Positions 33,732-43,846 of a stretch of DNA of 64,000 nt are shown here, in pieces. The translations under genes were made by a program, and so were the position numbers. The stretch comes from an uncultured Roseburia sp. Lineage in GTDB: Bacteria; Bacillota; Clostridia; Lachnospirales; Lachnospiraceae. The stretch is taken from contig CAMUGE010000005.1 of assembly GCA_947088345.1 (NCBI GenBank), positions 36,538-100,537 on the forward strand, read 5' to 3'. The notes beneath the pieces were generated by a model. The model was given only the letters and a program-made list of their open reading frames with translations, was not told where the DNA came from and searched no databases. The first letter of the stretch is position 1. Each line of letters opens with the position of its first letter.

Positions 33732-35606
33732 TTAAATCATACAGATGCCCGTCCCGAATTTCTTTACACCGCATCCCTGACACTGCATTCTGCAGTTTGG
33801 AGTTACAGAACCATTCATGGCGTTGTTCCATTCGCGCCATAAAAATTGTTTTGTAACGCCTGCATCAATAAAATCCCAGGGGAAGATTTCGTCGGCATCC
33901 CTCTGCCGCATCGTATAAAAATCAGGATCTATACCGCACTGCCTGAATGCGTCCATCCATCTGTCATAGTTAAAATATTCTGTCCATGCGTCAAAGATGC
34001 CCCCGTTTTCGTAAACGTTCTGTATGACTGCGCCAACTCTTCGGTCTCCGCGTGCCAGAATACCCTCAATCACCGTTACATCGGCTTCGTGCCAGTTATA
34101 TTTTAAGCTTTTTCGATTTAACTGTTCTTTTACTGCGTCATTTACGATTTTTGCGCGGGAAATATATTCCGCCGGCGGATACATTTTGGCCCACTGGAAC
34201 GGAGTAAAAGGCTTTGGCACAAAAAACGAGGTGGAGATTGTGATCTGGCATTTGCCGTTTCTTTTGTCTTTGGGTATCTCGTAATAGCGCACCGCAATTT
34301 CATTTGCAAGTTTCGGAATGGACTGCATGTCCTCTGCTGTCTCGGTCGGAAGCCCTAACATAAAGTAAAGCTTTACTTTATTCCATCCGCTTTCGAATGC
34401 CATACCTGCGCCCTCTAAAATGGATTCCTCTGTAAGACCTTTATTGATCACATTGCGCATGCGCTGGGAACCTGCCTCCGGTGCAAATGTAATACTGCTT
34501 TTTTTGACATCCTGGACTTTTTCCATTACATCCAGAGAAAAGGAATCAATTCGTAAGGACGGAAGGGAGATATTCACTCCTTTTTCGTGAAATTCGTCGA
34601 TTAAAAATGTAACAAGCTCCTCCAGGCTGCTGTAATCGGAAGAACTTAAAGAACTTAAAGAAATCTCCTCCTGCCCTGTAGCCTTTAACATTTTTTTTGC
34701 CAGCTCTTTCAGCCTGTCCACATCTTTTTCACGTGTGGGACGGTAGATCATGCCGGCCTGGCAAAACCGGCATCCCCGGATACAGCCTCTTTGAATTTCC
34801 AGCACGACGCGGTCCTGTGTTACTTTGATAAACGGTACAAGCGGTTTTTCGGGATACACAACATTTGTCATATCAGTCACGGCCTGTTTGATAATACGAA
34901 CGGGAATGTCTGAAAAGACCGGGGAAAACGATGCAATCGTTCCGTTTGAATGATAGGTTGTCTCATACAGGGACGGAACATAAATACCCGGTATTTTTGC
35001 CGCTTCATGCAGAAACATTTCACGGCTTCCTCCGGAAATTTTTATATTTTGATACAGGTCAAACAGCGCGTCATACTGCGTTTCACCCTCTCCGATATAA
35101 AACAGATCAAAGAAATCGGAAAGCGGCTCCGGATTGTAAGCGCAGGGTCCGCCGCCGATCACAAGCGGATGACTTTCATCCCTCTCTTTTGCCCGAAGCG
35201 GAATCCGGCTTAAATCAAGAATTTGCAGCACATTTGTGTAGCACATTTCGTATTGGAGCGTGATGCCGAGAAAGTCGGCATTTTTTACAGGTTCCTGTGA
35301 CTCAAGAGAAAAAAGCGGAATCTGTTCCTCTTTCAAAATCCGATGCAGATCCGGCCATGGGGAATAGACGCGCTCGCACCAGACATCCTCTCTTTTGTTA
35401 AACATATCGTAGAGAATCTGGATACCAAGATGCGACATGCCGATCTCGTAAACATCCGGAAAACACATAACGAAACGAATCGCCACCTGAGCGGGATCTT
35501 TGATGACACTGTTGATTTCGTTGCCAATATAGCGGGCCGGCTTCTCTACATGAAGCAAAATTCTCTCGCTTAATGCCAATTTTTTTTCCTGGGCTTGTGA
35601 TTGCAT
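33732..35606 (-). CDS. TIGR03960 family B12-binding/radical SAM protein
   Basis: A 624-residue protein with an N-terminal cobalamin-binding-like Rossmann region (FPDVYEIGMSHLGIQILY) and a radical SAM core with the iron-sulfur motif RGCIRGCRFCQAG near residue 270. The C-terminal end has CRMQCQGCG. The reaction is unknown. AAAGGAG lies 7 nt before ATG 35606; two in-frame upstream starts are less well placed. Partner of the DUF2344 protein that follows. Confidence 0.9.
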   Translation of the reverse strand: MQSQAQEKKLALSERILLHVEKPARYIGNEINSVIKDPAQVAIRFVMCFPDVYEIGMSHLGIQILYDMFNKREDVWCERVYSPWPDLHRILKEEQIPLFSLESQEPVKNADFLGITLQYEMCYTNVLQILDLSRIPLRAKERDESHPLVIGGGPCAYNPEPLSDFFDLFYIGEGETQYDALFDLYQNIKISGGSREMFLHEAAKIPGIYVPSLYETTYHSNGTIASFSPVFSDIPVRIIKQAVTDMTNVVYPEKPLVPFIKVTQDRVVLEIQRGCIRGCRFCQAGMIYRPTREKDVDRLKELAKKMLKATGQEEISLSSLSSSDYSSLEELVTFLIDEFHEKGVNISLPSLRIDSFSLDVMEKVQDVKKSSITFAPEAGSQRMRNVINKGLTEESILEGAGMAFESGWNKVKLYFMLGLPTETAEDMQSIPKLANEIAVRYYEIPKDKRNGKCQITISTSFFVPKPFTPFQWAKMYPPAEYISRAKIVNDAVKEQLNRKSLKYNWHEADVTVIEGILARGDRRVGAVIQNVYENGGIFDAWTEYFNYDRWMDAFRQCGIDPDFYTMRQRDADEIFPWDFIDAGVTKQFLWREWNNAMNGSVTPNCRMQCQGCGVKKFGTGICMI

Positions 35607-35650
35607 TACCATTCTCCTTTTAAACATCTATTGATCCCATCTACACAGGT

Positions 35651-37174
35651 CTATTCTGATAATTTTACGACGATAACGCCTTTCATATATTTTACCGATC
35701 CGCTTGCCGGATAAACCGGCATTTCCTGGAAAGCTTTGGTACGTTTGATCTTTTCCATTTTCTGGTAAGATGCGGCTTCTAAGTTAACGCCGAAACAGTT
35801 GTTCCAGAAAATTGTATAATGGTATGAGTCATTCAGAAATGAATCGTTGCTGATTCCCATAATATTTGGAACCAGTGTGCGCACATTTTCTGTCGGGCAG
35901 CTGTACTGGCCTACAAGCGCTACCTTGTTGCAGGTTTCAAAGTGTTTATTGTCCTCAATCCGATCCAGTATATTTTCAGCGATTGCATAAGACTTATGAT
36001 AGCTTAAATTCAGGTTGAAGTATGCAATGTTGCAGTTCAATACATTATAATAGATAAGAGCGCACATAGCCAGGACGCCTGTGCATTTTAAAATTTTGGG
36101 AAGCGCGCTCTTCCACTCCAGCTGATCCATAAGAAGAAGAAACAGAAGATATAAAAGGCAGACTCCCATTTCCATAAGCGTATGGTATTCTACACTGGGT
36201 GAAGTGAAATAAACGCCATATGCGACGAAAGGGATCAGCAGTATTGCCAGAAATGTTGCAAAAAAAGTCAGTTTCTGCTCAAATACACGATTTTTTATTA
36301 AAAGATATATCGTAATGCCAAAGATCAGCAGTAAGATAAGCGTGTTTAACAGTGTATACGGGCGCATCACGACGCCATGCTCTAAACCAAGCAGCGTCTG
36401 AAAATGATATTTTGCCTGAAGCGCCGCAAGTTTATACTGCGCAAAAGACATGATGCCCATATCGCCGACCCCCTGGTAGTTGGAAAGCGTTGTGTTAAAA
36501 TGCCACAGGGTTAACTTTAAGATTATGTAATAGAGCAGCGCTCCGCCAAGCAGCATTCCAAGATACTTTAAATCGCGTTTTACGGCATCGAAAAACGAGG
36601 GTTTTTCGGTCACGAACTGACGTATCACAAAAACAAGTACCAGAACAGCGCAAGTCGTTGCATAAGCCTGATAAATTCCCATGCCAAAGGCCAGAGAAAT
36701 CATTCCCGGGAACATGCCCCATTTCGGTATGCGGAAAGTAAGATACACGGCCAGCACAGCCAGCAGAAACGAGAGCATATACGCGTCCGCCGTGTACATA
36801 TAGGCAAATGAAGACACTACGGTCGGAAATGATACAAACGCGGCGGAACATAAAATAATCGGCAATTTGCGTCTGATATCAAACAGTTCCACCAAAAGAA
36901 TCATAGCGATGCTGATATAAAACAGAGACAGGGCTCCGTTAACCCAGGGCAGGTCAAAGATGGAGGAAATCAGGCCGACATACGGCAGAAACCACCTTCC
37001 AAGGCTGAATGTGGAGCCGATTCCGTAGAAATTATAAATACTGTCCCAGATCGGCAGAAAATTAAAAAAACGGTACGCATGTGCAAATAATCCGACAATC
37101 CACGTGGCAAAAAAAGCCGTCTTCCACTCTTCTTTGATCTGTAACTGCCAGCGTCCAATTGATAGTACTTTCAT
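35651..37174 (-). CDS. GtrII-like glucosyltransferase domain membrane protein (paralogue 1)
   Basis: A 507-residue protein with about ten membrane helices and a C-terminal extracytoplasmic tail. The N-terminal segment FLPIWDSIYNFYGIGSTFSLGRWFLPY fits the GtrII family of polyprenyl-phosphate-dependent glucosyltransferases, here recognised from general features (the stretch spans residues about 39-65). It ends EMPVYPASGS...GVIVVKLSE, also found in the paralogue at 60384. It probably modifies a cell-surface polymer. GGAGG precedes the ATG. Confidence 0.75.
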   Translation of the reverse strand: MKVLSIGRWQLQIKEEWKTAFFATWIVGLFAHAYRFFNFLPIWDSIYNFYGIGSTFSLGRWFLPYVGLISSIFDLPWVNGALSLFYISIAMILLVELFDIRRKLPIILCSAAFVSFPTVVSSFAYMYTADAYMLSFLLAVLAVYLTFRIPKWGMFPGMISLAFGMGIYQAYATTCAVLVLVFVIRQFVTEKPSFFDAVKRDLKYLGMLLGGALLYYIILKLTLWHFNTTLSNYQGVGDMGIMSFAQYKLAALQAKYHFQTLLGLEHGVVMRPYTLLNTLILLLIFGITIYLLIKNRVFEQKLTFFATFLAILLIPFVAYGVYFTSPSVEYHTLMEMGVCLLYLLFLLLMDQLEWKSALPKILKCTGVLAMCALIYYNVLNCNIAYFNLNLSYHKSYAIAENILDRIEDNKHFETCNKVALVGQYSCPTENVRTLVPNIMGISNDSFLNDSYHYTIFWNNCFGVNLEAASYQKMEKIKRTKAFQEMPVYPASGSVKYMKGVIVVKLSE

Positions 37175-37257
37175 GAGATTCCTCCTTGTGTATGTTTCTT
37201 TCCTGCTGCTTTTTGATTATATAGAACCGTCTCTGCAAAAGCAACCTTTTTCCGGCT

Positions 37258-37572
37258 TTATGGATTTGTCTCTTCTGTTTCAAGATAATCTTTTAGCATC
37301 GTAAAATAATGATCGTCCTCCACCATACTTATGACTTCCGAAACAGAATATCCCAAAATTGGAGTTTTGGTATACCAGCAGTATAGAAAGCCGATAAACA
37401 GCATCATTGCGGCAATCAGGCGGAATTTGGCAAAAAACAGATAGCTATCCTCCGGCGGGACATCTTCCTCCTCTTTATACTCCTGTTTTCCCATATGAAA
37501 ATCCTCTCTTGCTTTCTGCAAATAGGCTTTTCTGTATGCGGCATAGTCTTCCAGTGTCATATCTTGTTTCAT
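37258..37572 (-). CDS. Small single-pass membrane protein, unknown
   Basis: A 104-residue protein: a soluble, charged N-terminal half (MTLEDYAAYRKAYLQKARED), one hydrophobic segment about residues 50-70 (RLIAAMMLFIGFLYCWY), and an acidic C-terminal half. ATG 37572 follows GGAGA with 8-nt spacing. It lies between the acyltransferase and GtrII-like genes and probably belongs to the same transcript. No family is recognised. Confidence 0.7.
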   Translation of the reverse strand: MKQDMTLEDYAAYRKAYLQKAREDFHMGKQEYKEEEDVPPEDSYLFFAKFRLIAAMMLFIGFLYCWYTKTPILGYSVSEVISMVEDDHYFTMLKDYLETEETNP

Positions 37573-37623
37573 AGACAAAATCTCCGTATTTGTTATTCCA
37601 AGTATATGAGCGGGACAAAGAAA

Positions 37624-38709
37624 TTATGACTGCCCGGATCTCTTTCGGAACAGAGACAAAATCCACGCGATCAAAGTGTTGTCTAACACTATTGCGCCGG
37701 CCAGTGAAATCAGAAATGTAAGCGACGCCATGAGAATACAGCCGCCCACAATTCCACCGCTTAACACATTTACATGCAGGACCTGTTTTACAACAAAATG
37801 CAGCACCCCCCAATGGAGCAGCAAAATAGAATAACTGTGTCTGCATACCAGATTCACAAACGGGTAATTTTTGTCCTGATATTCTCTGTTTTTAATCAAA
37901 AGAAAAACAGCGGCACAAAAAAATGTCATTACAGGCGAGGTTTGAAAAATGTATGATTCATAACCGTCTGTACACAGAATCAGCAAACAGACCAGAAGAT
38001 AGCTCATGCTGCCTGCCGCAATGATCCATCCGGATATTTTTCTGCTGCATTTTTCTGCAAGAAAATACCCTGTAAGGTAGACACTGACAAAAGACTCCGA
38101 TATTACCGGCAGCGGCGCCTTAAAATCAAAAAGCGGAGCTAACGTGTTTGCAGCGTCTATCAGTAAAAATACAGATAACATTCCGTAAAATACCCCGTCC
38201 GGAATATGCGACAGCAGGTATCTTAGAAACGGTGTGTACAGATACAGCATTAAAATGACATAAACCAGCCAAAAATGAGGGGCTTCCCCGGGCGCACCCG
38301 AAAGAATACGGACGAAAAGCCCTGGAAGATTCTGCAAAAAAACAGCAGAAACCCCGTTTTTGGCAATGATATACAACACATAGCATACGACAAGCGGAAC
38401 CGCGACTTTTACAAATCGTTTCGAATAAAACACACGGATTCGTTCGCCTTTTACGGGGAGTAAAAGCGCGCCGCTGACCATAACAAAAAGCTGGTTACAG
38501 GAGATAAATGTAAAAACGAAGACAGTCAGTATGTCATACTGCAGGCTGTTCGCAGGAACCATAGATGCTGCCAGCGATACGGTATGGATTGCGATTACAA
38601 AGATGGCGGCAAGCATACGAAGCATATCCGGATATCTTTTATGATCGTATTTCTCATGACCGCCAATCAGTTTCCCGTACAATTTGACGGGATGTTTTGG
38701 CTTACTCAC
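37624..38709 (-). CDS. Acyltransferase family (acyltransferase_3) membrane protein
   Basis: A 361-residue multi-pass protein starting KRYPDMLRMLAAIFVIAIHT, the family's first helix with the conserved RxxA...H region, and GIVGGCILMASLTFL near the end. Such proteins O-acetylate surface polysaccharides or peptidoglycan. GTG 38709 follows GGGGAGG by 5 nt and is preferred to TTG 38748. Its neighbours suggest a small envelope-modification cluster placed after the his operon. Confidence 0.82.
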   Translation of the reverse strand: MSKPKHPVKLYGKLIGGHEKYDHKRYPDMLRMLAAIFVIAIHTVSLAASMVPANSLQYDILTVFVFTFISCNQLFVMVSGALLLPVKGERIRVFYSKRFVKVAVPLVVCYVLYIIAKNGVSAVFLQNLPGLFVRILSGAPGEAPHFWLVYVILMLYLYTPFLRYLLSHIPDGVFYGMLSVFLLIDAANTLAPLFDFKAPLPVISESFVSVYLTGYFLAEKCSRKISGWIIAAGSMSYLLVCLLILCTDGYESYIFQTSPVMTFFCAAVFLLIKNREYQDKNYPFVNLVCRHSYSILLLHWGVLHFVVKQVLHVNVLSGGIVGGCILMASLTFLISLAGAIVLDNTLIAWILSLFRKRSGQS

Positions 38710-38751
38710 ACTGTCCTCCCCTGTCTCTTTTTTCAGACTTTCATACAAAAT

Positions 38752-40041
38752 TTAACTCTGATCCAATTTATGCGCAATATCATTCCATGAAATTCCACGT
38801 GCAGACATTAACAGCATAAGATGATAAATATGATCTGCTATTGAATTTTTTATTTCATCCGATTCCGGATTTTTTGCTGCAATAATCACTTCCATCGCGT
38901 CTTCGCCAAATTTTTTTAAAATGCCGTCCAGTCCCAGATCAAAGATATAATTGGCATAGGAGCCTTCTCTTGGATTTTTCCGGCGTTCATTGATCTGTTT
39001 AAAAATATCTTCAAAGATATGCTGTGCGCTCTTTTCCGTATATTCCTTTTGAATAATATGATTAAAAAAACAGCTTCTGCTTCCGGTATGGCAGGCGGCG
39101 CCCACCTGTGATACTCTGGCAAGAATCGTATCATAATCGCAGTCGGCTGTCAGAGATTTCACATACTGGAAATGGCCGGAGGTAAGGCCCTTTATCCACA
39201 GTTCATGACGGCTTCTGCTGTAGTAAGTCATTTTTCCGATATTTAAGGTGGTTAAGAATGCCTCTTCATTCATATAGGCGAGCATTAAAACCTGGTCTGT
39301 ATGGTAATCCTGTACGATTACGGGCACCATATCATCGTTGTTTTTCTTTAAATCAGACCATTTCAACTCCGGTTCGTAATTGTCCATTTTAATTCCGTTT
39401 AAGGAAAACTGTGACTTTAACTCCATGATATCTGTTTTGGGGTCGTTTAAAAATAACCCCGCAATACCGCGCGCATTGGAGCGTTTTAATACTTTTAAAA
39501 TATCGTCATAATTGCACTCATCAAAATACACTACATACGGTACGTTTGTCAGATTATCAAGCGCATCCAGAATCCCTTCATTTAACACAAGAAGTTCATG
39601 GAAATTCTGATCCATATATTCTCTGTGCTTAAAGATAAAATCAACATTTTCCACTGAGACCAGAATACGTTCTCTGCCGTAGCGTCTGCTGGCCTCTTTT
39701 GCCAGCGCTATGGTATCCGGTTTGGAACCGTTTAAGATCACCTGCAGACATCCGGAATGAAACAGTTTCTTAATATCATCCAGACGGTTAATGTTGCCGC
39801 CGGCGCAGACTTTCAGTTCCACATTTCGGTTTAAGTCGCGCATAACTTTCAAGTTTTTTTCGCGTTCCTCTTCATCCTTTGACAGATCGAAAACAATAAT
39901 CTTGTCTACGCCGTTGTCATTGTAGAGACTTGCCAGATGAAAAATACTGCTGTTGATTGGTGTATCGTCATAAAATCCTTTTACAGCTTTCCCGTTTTTT
40001 AAGAAGACTGTCGCAACGATATTTTTCTGATCCCTGTTCAT
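38752..40041 (-). CDS. hisIE: HisIE with N-terminal HisA/HisF-like domain
   Basis: A 429-residue protein. Residues about 1-215 resemble a HisA/HisF TIM-barrel (FLKNGKAVKGFYDD, DNGVDKIIVFDLS, KVCAGGNINRLDDIKKLF). HisI (phosphoribosyl-AMP cyclohydrolase) spans about 225-330, with DCDYD and CHTGSRSC for metal binding. HisE (phosphoribosyl-ATP pyrophosphatase) fills the rest (GEDAMEVIIAAKN). The barrel lacks clear conservation of catalytic residues, so it may be regulatory or degenerate. The ATG overlaps the hisB stop (ATGA). Confidence 0.9.
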   Translation of the reverse strand: MNRDQKNIVATVFLKNGKAVKGFYDDTPINSSIFHLASLYNDNGVDKIIVFDLSKDEEEREKNLKVMRDLNRNVELKVCAGGNINRLDDIKKLFHSGCLQVILNGSKPDTIALAKEASRRYGRERILVSVENVDFIFKHREYMDQNFHELLVLNEGILDALDNLTNVPYVVYFDECNYDDILKVLKRSNARGIAGLFLNDPKTDIMELKSQFSLNGIKMDNYEPELKWSDLKKNNDDMVPVIVQDYHTDQVLMLAYMNEEAFLTTLNIGKMTYYSRSRHELWIKGLTSGHFQYVKSLTADCDYDTILARVSQVGAACHTGSRSCFFNHIIQKEYTEKSAQHIFEDIFKQINERRKNPREGSYANYIFDLGLDGILKKFGEDAMEVIIAAKNPESDEIKNSIADHIYHLMLLMSARGISWNDIAHKLDQS

Positions 40042-40649
40042 AATAGTTCCCCTGTTCCTGCAGAAAGGCTTCCTTTTGTGGAGAGTATGCCGTCGATTCT
40101 TGCATCGACGCCGACTGCCTCATCCAGCGCCCTGGCAAATGATTTAAACATTGCCTCCGCCATATGATGGTTGTTGCCGCCGGATATTGTTTTGATATGC
40201 AGATTCATTCCGGCTGCATAGGAGACGGCATAAAAAAATTCCTTTATCATCTCCGTATCCAGATAGCCGATCCGATCTGTTGTAAAATCACCGTCAAAAG
40301 CCAGATAGGGCCTTCCGGAAAGATCCACGGCGCAAAGCATCAGCGTCTCATCCATCGGCAGTATGCAGCTGCCGAAACGTTTTATGCCGCGTTTATCTCC
40401 GAGCGCCTGTTTAATGGCGCCGCCAAGTACAATACCGGTGTCCTCGACGGTATGGTGACAATCTACAATCAGATCTCCGGATACTTTGACTGTCAGGTCG
40501 AAAAATCCATGTTTTGCAAACCCCTGCAGCATATGGTCAAAAAATCCAATCCCGGTATCAACCTCTGAATCGCCGCGTCCGTCCAGATCTAATGTAATGT
40601 GAATATCGGTTTCCTTTGTTTTACGTACACAATCTGCTGTTCTGATCAA
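40038..40649 (-). CDS. hisB: Imidazoleglycerol-phosphate dehydratase
   Basis: A 203-residue enzyme of histidine synthesis with metal-binding motifs FFDHML, DCHHTVEDTGI and NNHHMAE. The start is TTG 40649, preceded by AGGAGGAG, overlapping the hisD stop. It is monofunctional, lacking the HisB phosphatase domain of enterobacteria. Confidence 0.96.
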   Translation of the reverse strand: MIRTADCVRKTKETDIHITLDLDGRGDSEVDTGIGFFDHMLQGFAKHGFFDLTVKVSGDLIVDCHHTVEDTGIVLGGAIKQALGDKRGIKRFGSCILPMDETLMLCAVDLSGRPYLAFDGDFTTDRIGYLDTEMIKEFFYAVSYAAGMNLHIKTISGGNNHHMAEAMFKSFARALDEAVGVDARIDGILSTKGSLSAGTGELL

Positions 40650-41947
40650 TGTTCTCCTCCTTCAAAACGCACACGGATGGAATTGGCATGCGCAGTCAGC
40701 TGTTCACATTCCGCAAACTGGACAATGTCCCGGTAAACAGGAGCAAGCGCTTCCCTTGAGTATGATATAATACTGGATTTTTTGATAAAATCATCTACAC
40801 TCAGCGCAGAAAAGAACTTTGCCGTCCCGTTTGTCGGGAGCACATGGTTTGGCCCCGCAAAATAATCGCCAAGCGGTTCGCTTGCGTATTCGCCGAGAAA
40901 TATTGCCCCGGCATTTCTTATTTTGGTCATCGTGTCAAACGGATTTTTTGTCACAATCTCAAGATGTTCGGATGCGATCTCGTTTACTGTCTCAATCGCT
41001 TCCTCCATTGTTTGGGCGACAAGAATATATCCGTAATGTTCCAGTGACTTTGTAATAATTTCTTTTCGGGACAGTACGGCCGTAAATGCATCGACTTCCC
41101 TGCTCACCGCCTCGGCCACACTGCGACTTGTTGTTACAAGAATTGCGGAAGCCATCTCGTCATGCTCCGCCTGGGACAGCAGGTCTGCAGCGACAAAGCG
41201 CGGATTGGCTGTCTCATCAGCCAGAATCAGAATTTCACTTGGCCCGGCAATCGAGTCAATGCTGACATGGCCGAATACCGCCTTTTTTGCAAGCGCAACA
41301 TAGATATTCCCCGGTCCTACAATTTTGTCTGCCTTTGGAATACTCTCCGTTCCGAACGCAAGGGCGGCAATGGCCTGTGCGCCGCCCACTTTATAGATTT
41401 CGTCTACGCCGGCTTCTTTTGCAGCAACCAGTGTGGATGCACAGATGCTGCCGTCTTTTGCGGGCGGGGTCGTCATCACAATGCGGTCCACGCCTGCGAC
41501 TTTTGCAGGCGCTACATTCATCAGAACGGAGGAGGGGTAGACAGCTTTTCCGCCCGGCACATAGACGCCGACGTTTTTTAACGGGGTGATCTTCTGGCCG
41601 AGCATAATGCCATTTTCGTCTGTATCAAACCAGGAATTTTGACGCTGTTTTTCGTGGAAACTTTTGATATTGACAAGAGCTTTTTTTATCACGGAAAGCA
41701 GTTTTTGATCTATGTCCCGGTACGCCTGTTCGATCTCTTCCCCGGTTACAAGGATATTCTGCGCAGTAAGATCGGCGCCGTCAAACTTTTTGGTGTAAGA
41801 GAAGACTGCCGCATCTTTTTTTCCTCTCACATTTTGGATAATTTCGGCGACGCGCCCCTCATATTCACCGTAAGAGGCCGGGCTTCTCTCTAACAGATTT
41901 TCTAAGATGTGATCTTTTGTCTCTGAAGTTAATTCTAAAATTCTCAT
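40646..41947 (-). CDS. hisD: Histidinol dehydrogenase
   Basis: A 433-residue NAD- and zinc-dependent enzyme catalysing the last two oxidations to histidine. Features include PGGKAVYPSSVLMN, GGAQAIAALAFGTES, and SQAEHDEMASAIL with catalytic Glu/His; GPNHVLPT near the end. It overlaps hisG by 4 bp (ATGA). Confidence 0.97.
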   Translation of the reverse strand: MRILELTSETKDHILENLLERSPASYGEYEGRVAEIIQNVRGKKDAAVFSYTKKFDGADLTAQNILVTGEEIEQAYRDIDQKLLSVIKKALVNIKSFHEKQRQNSWFDTDENGIMLGQKITPLKNVGVYVPGGKAVYPSSVLMNVAPAKVAGVDRIVMTTPPAKDGSICASTLVAAKEAGVDEIYKVGGAQAIAALAFGTESIPKADKIVGPGNIYVALAKKAVFGHVSIDSIAGPSEILILADETANPRFVAADLLSQAEHDEMASAILVTTSRSVAEAVSREVDAFTAVLSRKEIITKSLEHYGYILVAQTMEEAIETVNEIASEHLEIVTKNPFDTMTKIRNAGAIFLGEYASEPLGDYFAGPNHVLPTNGTAKFFSALSVDDFIKKSSIISYSREALAPVYRDIVQFAECEQLTAHANSIRVRFEGGEH

Positions 41948-42618
41948 TTGGATGGCCGTTCCTTTCCGGATAAACCGATTACCTGCTTTAAGTCAGTGAT
42001 CAGTTTTGTGATCCTCTCATTTTCCATTTTCATGCTTACCTGGTTAACTACCATGCGCGCGGAAAGCGGACAGACTTCCTCCAGTACATGAAGACCGTTT
42101 TCCTTTAAAGTAGAACCTGTCTCGACGATATCGCAGATTACCTCGGAAAGCCCTACGATCGGCGCGAGCTCAATCGAACCGTTTAATTTAATAATCTCAA
42201 CCGTCTGATGCTTTTTATTATAGAAGTAATCTTTTGCAATGCGGGGATACTTCGTAGCGACGCGTATCAGTTCATGATGGCGCAGCAGTTCACCCGCGTC
42301 TTTTGGTCCGCAGATGCACATACGGCATTTGCCGAATCCAAGATCTAAGACCTCGTAGATATTGCGGCCTTCTTCAAGTATTGTATCTTTCCCGACAACG
42401 CCGATATCGGCAGCGCCGTATTCTACATAAGTTGGCACGTCCGGCCCTTTTGAAAGAAAAAAACGCAGCTTTAATTCTTCATTGACAAAAATCAGTTTTC
42501 TTGTATTTTTATCTTTCATTTCTTCGCAGGTAATTCCAATTTGTTCCAGCATTTCAAGTGTTTTATTTGCAAGCCTGCCTTTGCCCAGGGCAAAAGTCAG
42601 ATATCTGTTATTATCCAT
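41944..42618 (-). CDS. hisG: ATP phosphoribosyltransferase, short form
   Basis: A 224-residue HisG catalysing the first histidine step. The short form lacks the C-terminal regulatory domain and needs HisZ, encoded upstream. Signatures: YVEYGAADIGVVGKDT and EVICDIVETGSTLKENGL. AAGGAATG precedes the start. Confidence 0.97.
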   Translation of the reverse strand: MDNNRYLTFALGKGRLANKTLEMLEQIGITCEEMKDKNTRKLIFVNEELKLRFFLSKGPDVPTYVEYGAADIGVVGKDTILEEGRNIYEVLDLGFGKCRMCICGPKDAGELLRHHELIRVATKYPRIAKDYFYNKKHQTVEIIKLNGSIELAPIVGLSEVICDIVETGSTLKENGLHVLEEVCPLSARMVVNQVSMKMENERITKLITDLKQVIGLSGKERPSK

Positions 42619-42643
42619 TTATTTCATTCCTTTTTTGAAATAG

Positions 42644-43828
42644 TTATAAAAATATGATTTCGGTTATATGGTTTCTGTCGGCATAGGCCAGGTAATCCTC
42701 TTTTGACTTGTTTGGATCAAATGCGATCATTTCCGCCGATTCCCCTGCATTTCTTTTTTCTTCTGCCAGACGTATTGCCTCGCTGCGCGCGTGTTCCGAA
42801 TAGACGATTAATTGTGTCCGGTACGTAAGCGGAATTTCAATTTTTTGTCTGGAAAGGGCTGCCATCAGCTGATCGACAGTAAGCGCAAATCCTATGGAGG
42901 TTGCATGTTTGCCGAAATAAGCAAGCAGATTGTCATAGCGTCCGCCTTTTACTATCGGTTCTCCGCTTCCAAACGTATAACCGGAAAAAATAATGCCGGT
43001 ATAATATTGATAATCGCTGATTGTTCCCAGTTCAAATGTAACGTAGCGTTCAATCCCGTAAACTTCAAGGAGTTGATGAAGTTCTTCGAGACGCTCGATC
43101 GCAGCTAAAATCCTGGGATAGCCAACAGCATATTCCCTGGCGCACGAAAGCTCCTTAGAACCGCTGTAGAGGTTTCCGAGCATCCCGAACAATTCTTTTA
43201 GGTTCTGATCCAGATGCAGCGGCTCAATCAGACTCTCTGCGCCGAAGAAATTTTTGTTGGAGATCAGTTCGCGCAATTCCTCTTCCTGTTCTTCCTGCAG
43301 TCCCGCCGATTCGGTTAATCCGCGAAAGAAATCAGCATGTCCGACGCTCAGCTGAAATTCCTGCAGTCCCGCCGTCTTTAGAGAGGCGATTACCATAGCA
43401 AGCATTTCCGCATCCGCATCGACCGTTTCGTCGGCGATCAGTTCAGCTCCGATCTGTGTATTTTCCTTTAATCTTCCCTGATAGCTGCTGTTGTTAATAA
43501 ACGTACTGCCCATATAGCAAAGACGGATCGGCATGTTCTCCTCGCCAAAATATTTTGCGGCGCAGCGTGCGACGGACGGTGTAATATCCGGCCGCAGTAC
43601 AAGCGTATTCCCCTCCCGATCAAAAAATTTATAAAGATTTTTTGACGGCGTTGTGCCGATTTCTTTTCCGAATATATCAAAAAATTCAAAGGACGGCGTC
43701 TGGATCGGATGATAGCCGTACCGGCGCAGCGCCCTGTTTATATTATCCTGCAGGATCAGTTTTTTCTCGCATTCTTCACTGTAAATATCCCGGACACCTT
43801 CCGGTGTGTGCAATAATTGTTTTCTCAC
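42644..43828 (-). CDS. hisZ: HisZ, regulatory subunit of ATP phosphoribosyltransferase
   Basis: A 394-residue class II tRNA-synthetase-like protein that lacks a tRNA-binding domain and forms a complex with short HisG. HTPEGVRDIYSEE, FEFFDIF and FDREGNTLVLRPDITPSVAR are present. GTG 43828 follows GAGAGG with good spacing; TTG 43834 sits directly on the ribosome site and is rejected. Confidence 0.95.
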   Translation of the reverse strand: MRKQLLHTPEGVRDIYSEECEKKLILQDNINRALRRYGYHPIQTPSFEFFDIFGKEIGTTPSKNLYKFFDREGNTLVLRPDITPSVARCAAKYFGEENMPIRLCYMGSTFINNSSYQGRLKENTQIGAELIADETVDADAEMLAMVIASLKTAGLQEFQLSVGHADFFRGLTESAGLQEEQEEELRELISNKNFFGAESLIEPLHLDQNLKELFGMLGNLYSGSKELSCAREYAVGYPRILAAIERLEELHQLLEVYGIERYVTFELGTISDYQYYTGIIFSGYTFGSGEPIVKGGRYDNLLAYFGKHATSIGFALTVDQLMAALSRQKIEIPLTYRTQLIVYSEHARSEAIRLAEEKRNAGESAEMIAFDPNKSKEDYLAYADRNHITEIIFL

Positions 43829-43846
43829 GGTCAACCTCTCGTTTTA

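Noticed and set aside
35651-38709. Glycosylation genomic island
   Set aside because: The genes sit between conserved core operons with normal-looking ribosome sites; no integrase, repeats or tRNA border is visible.
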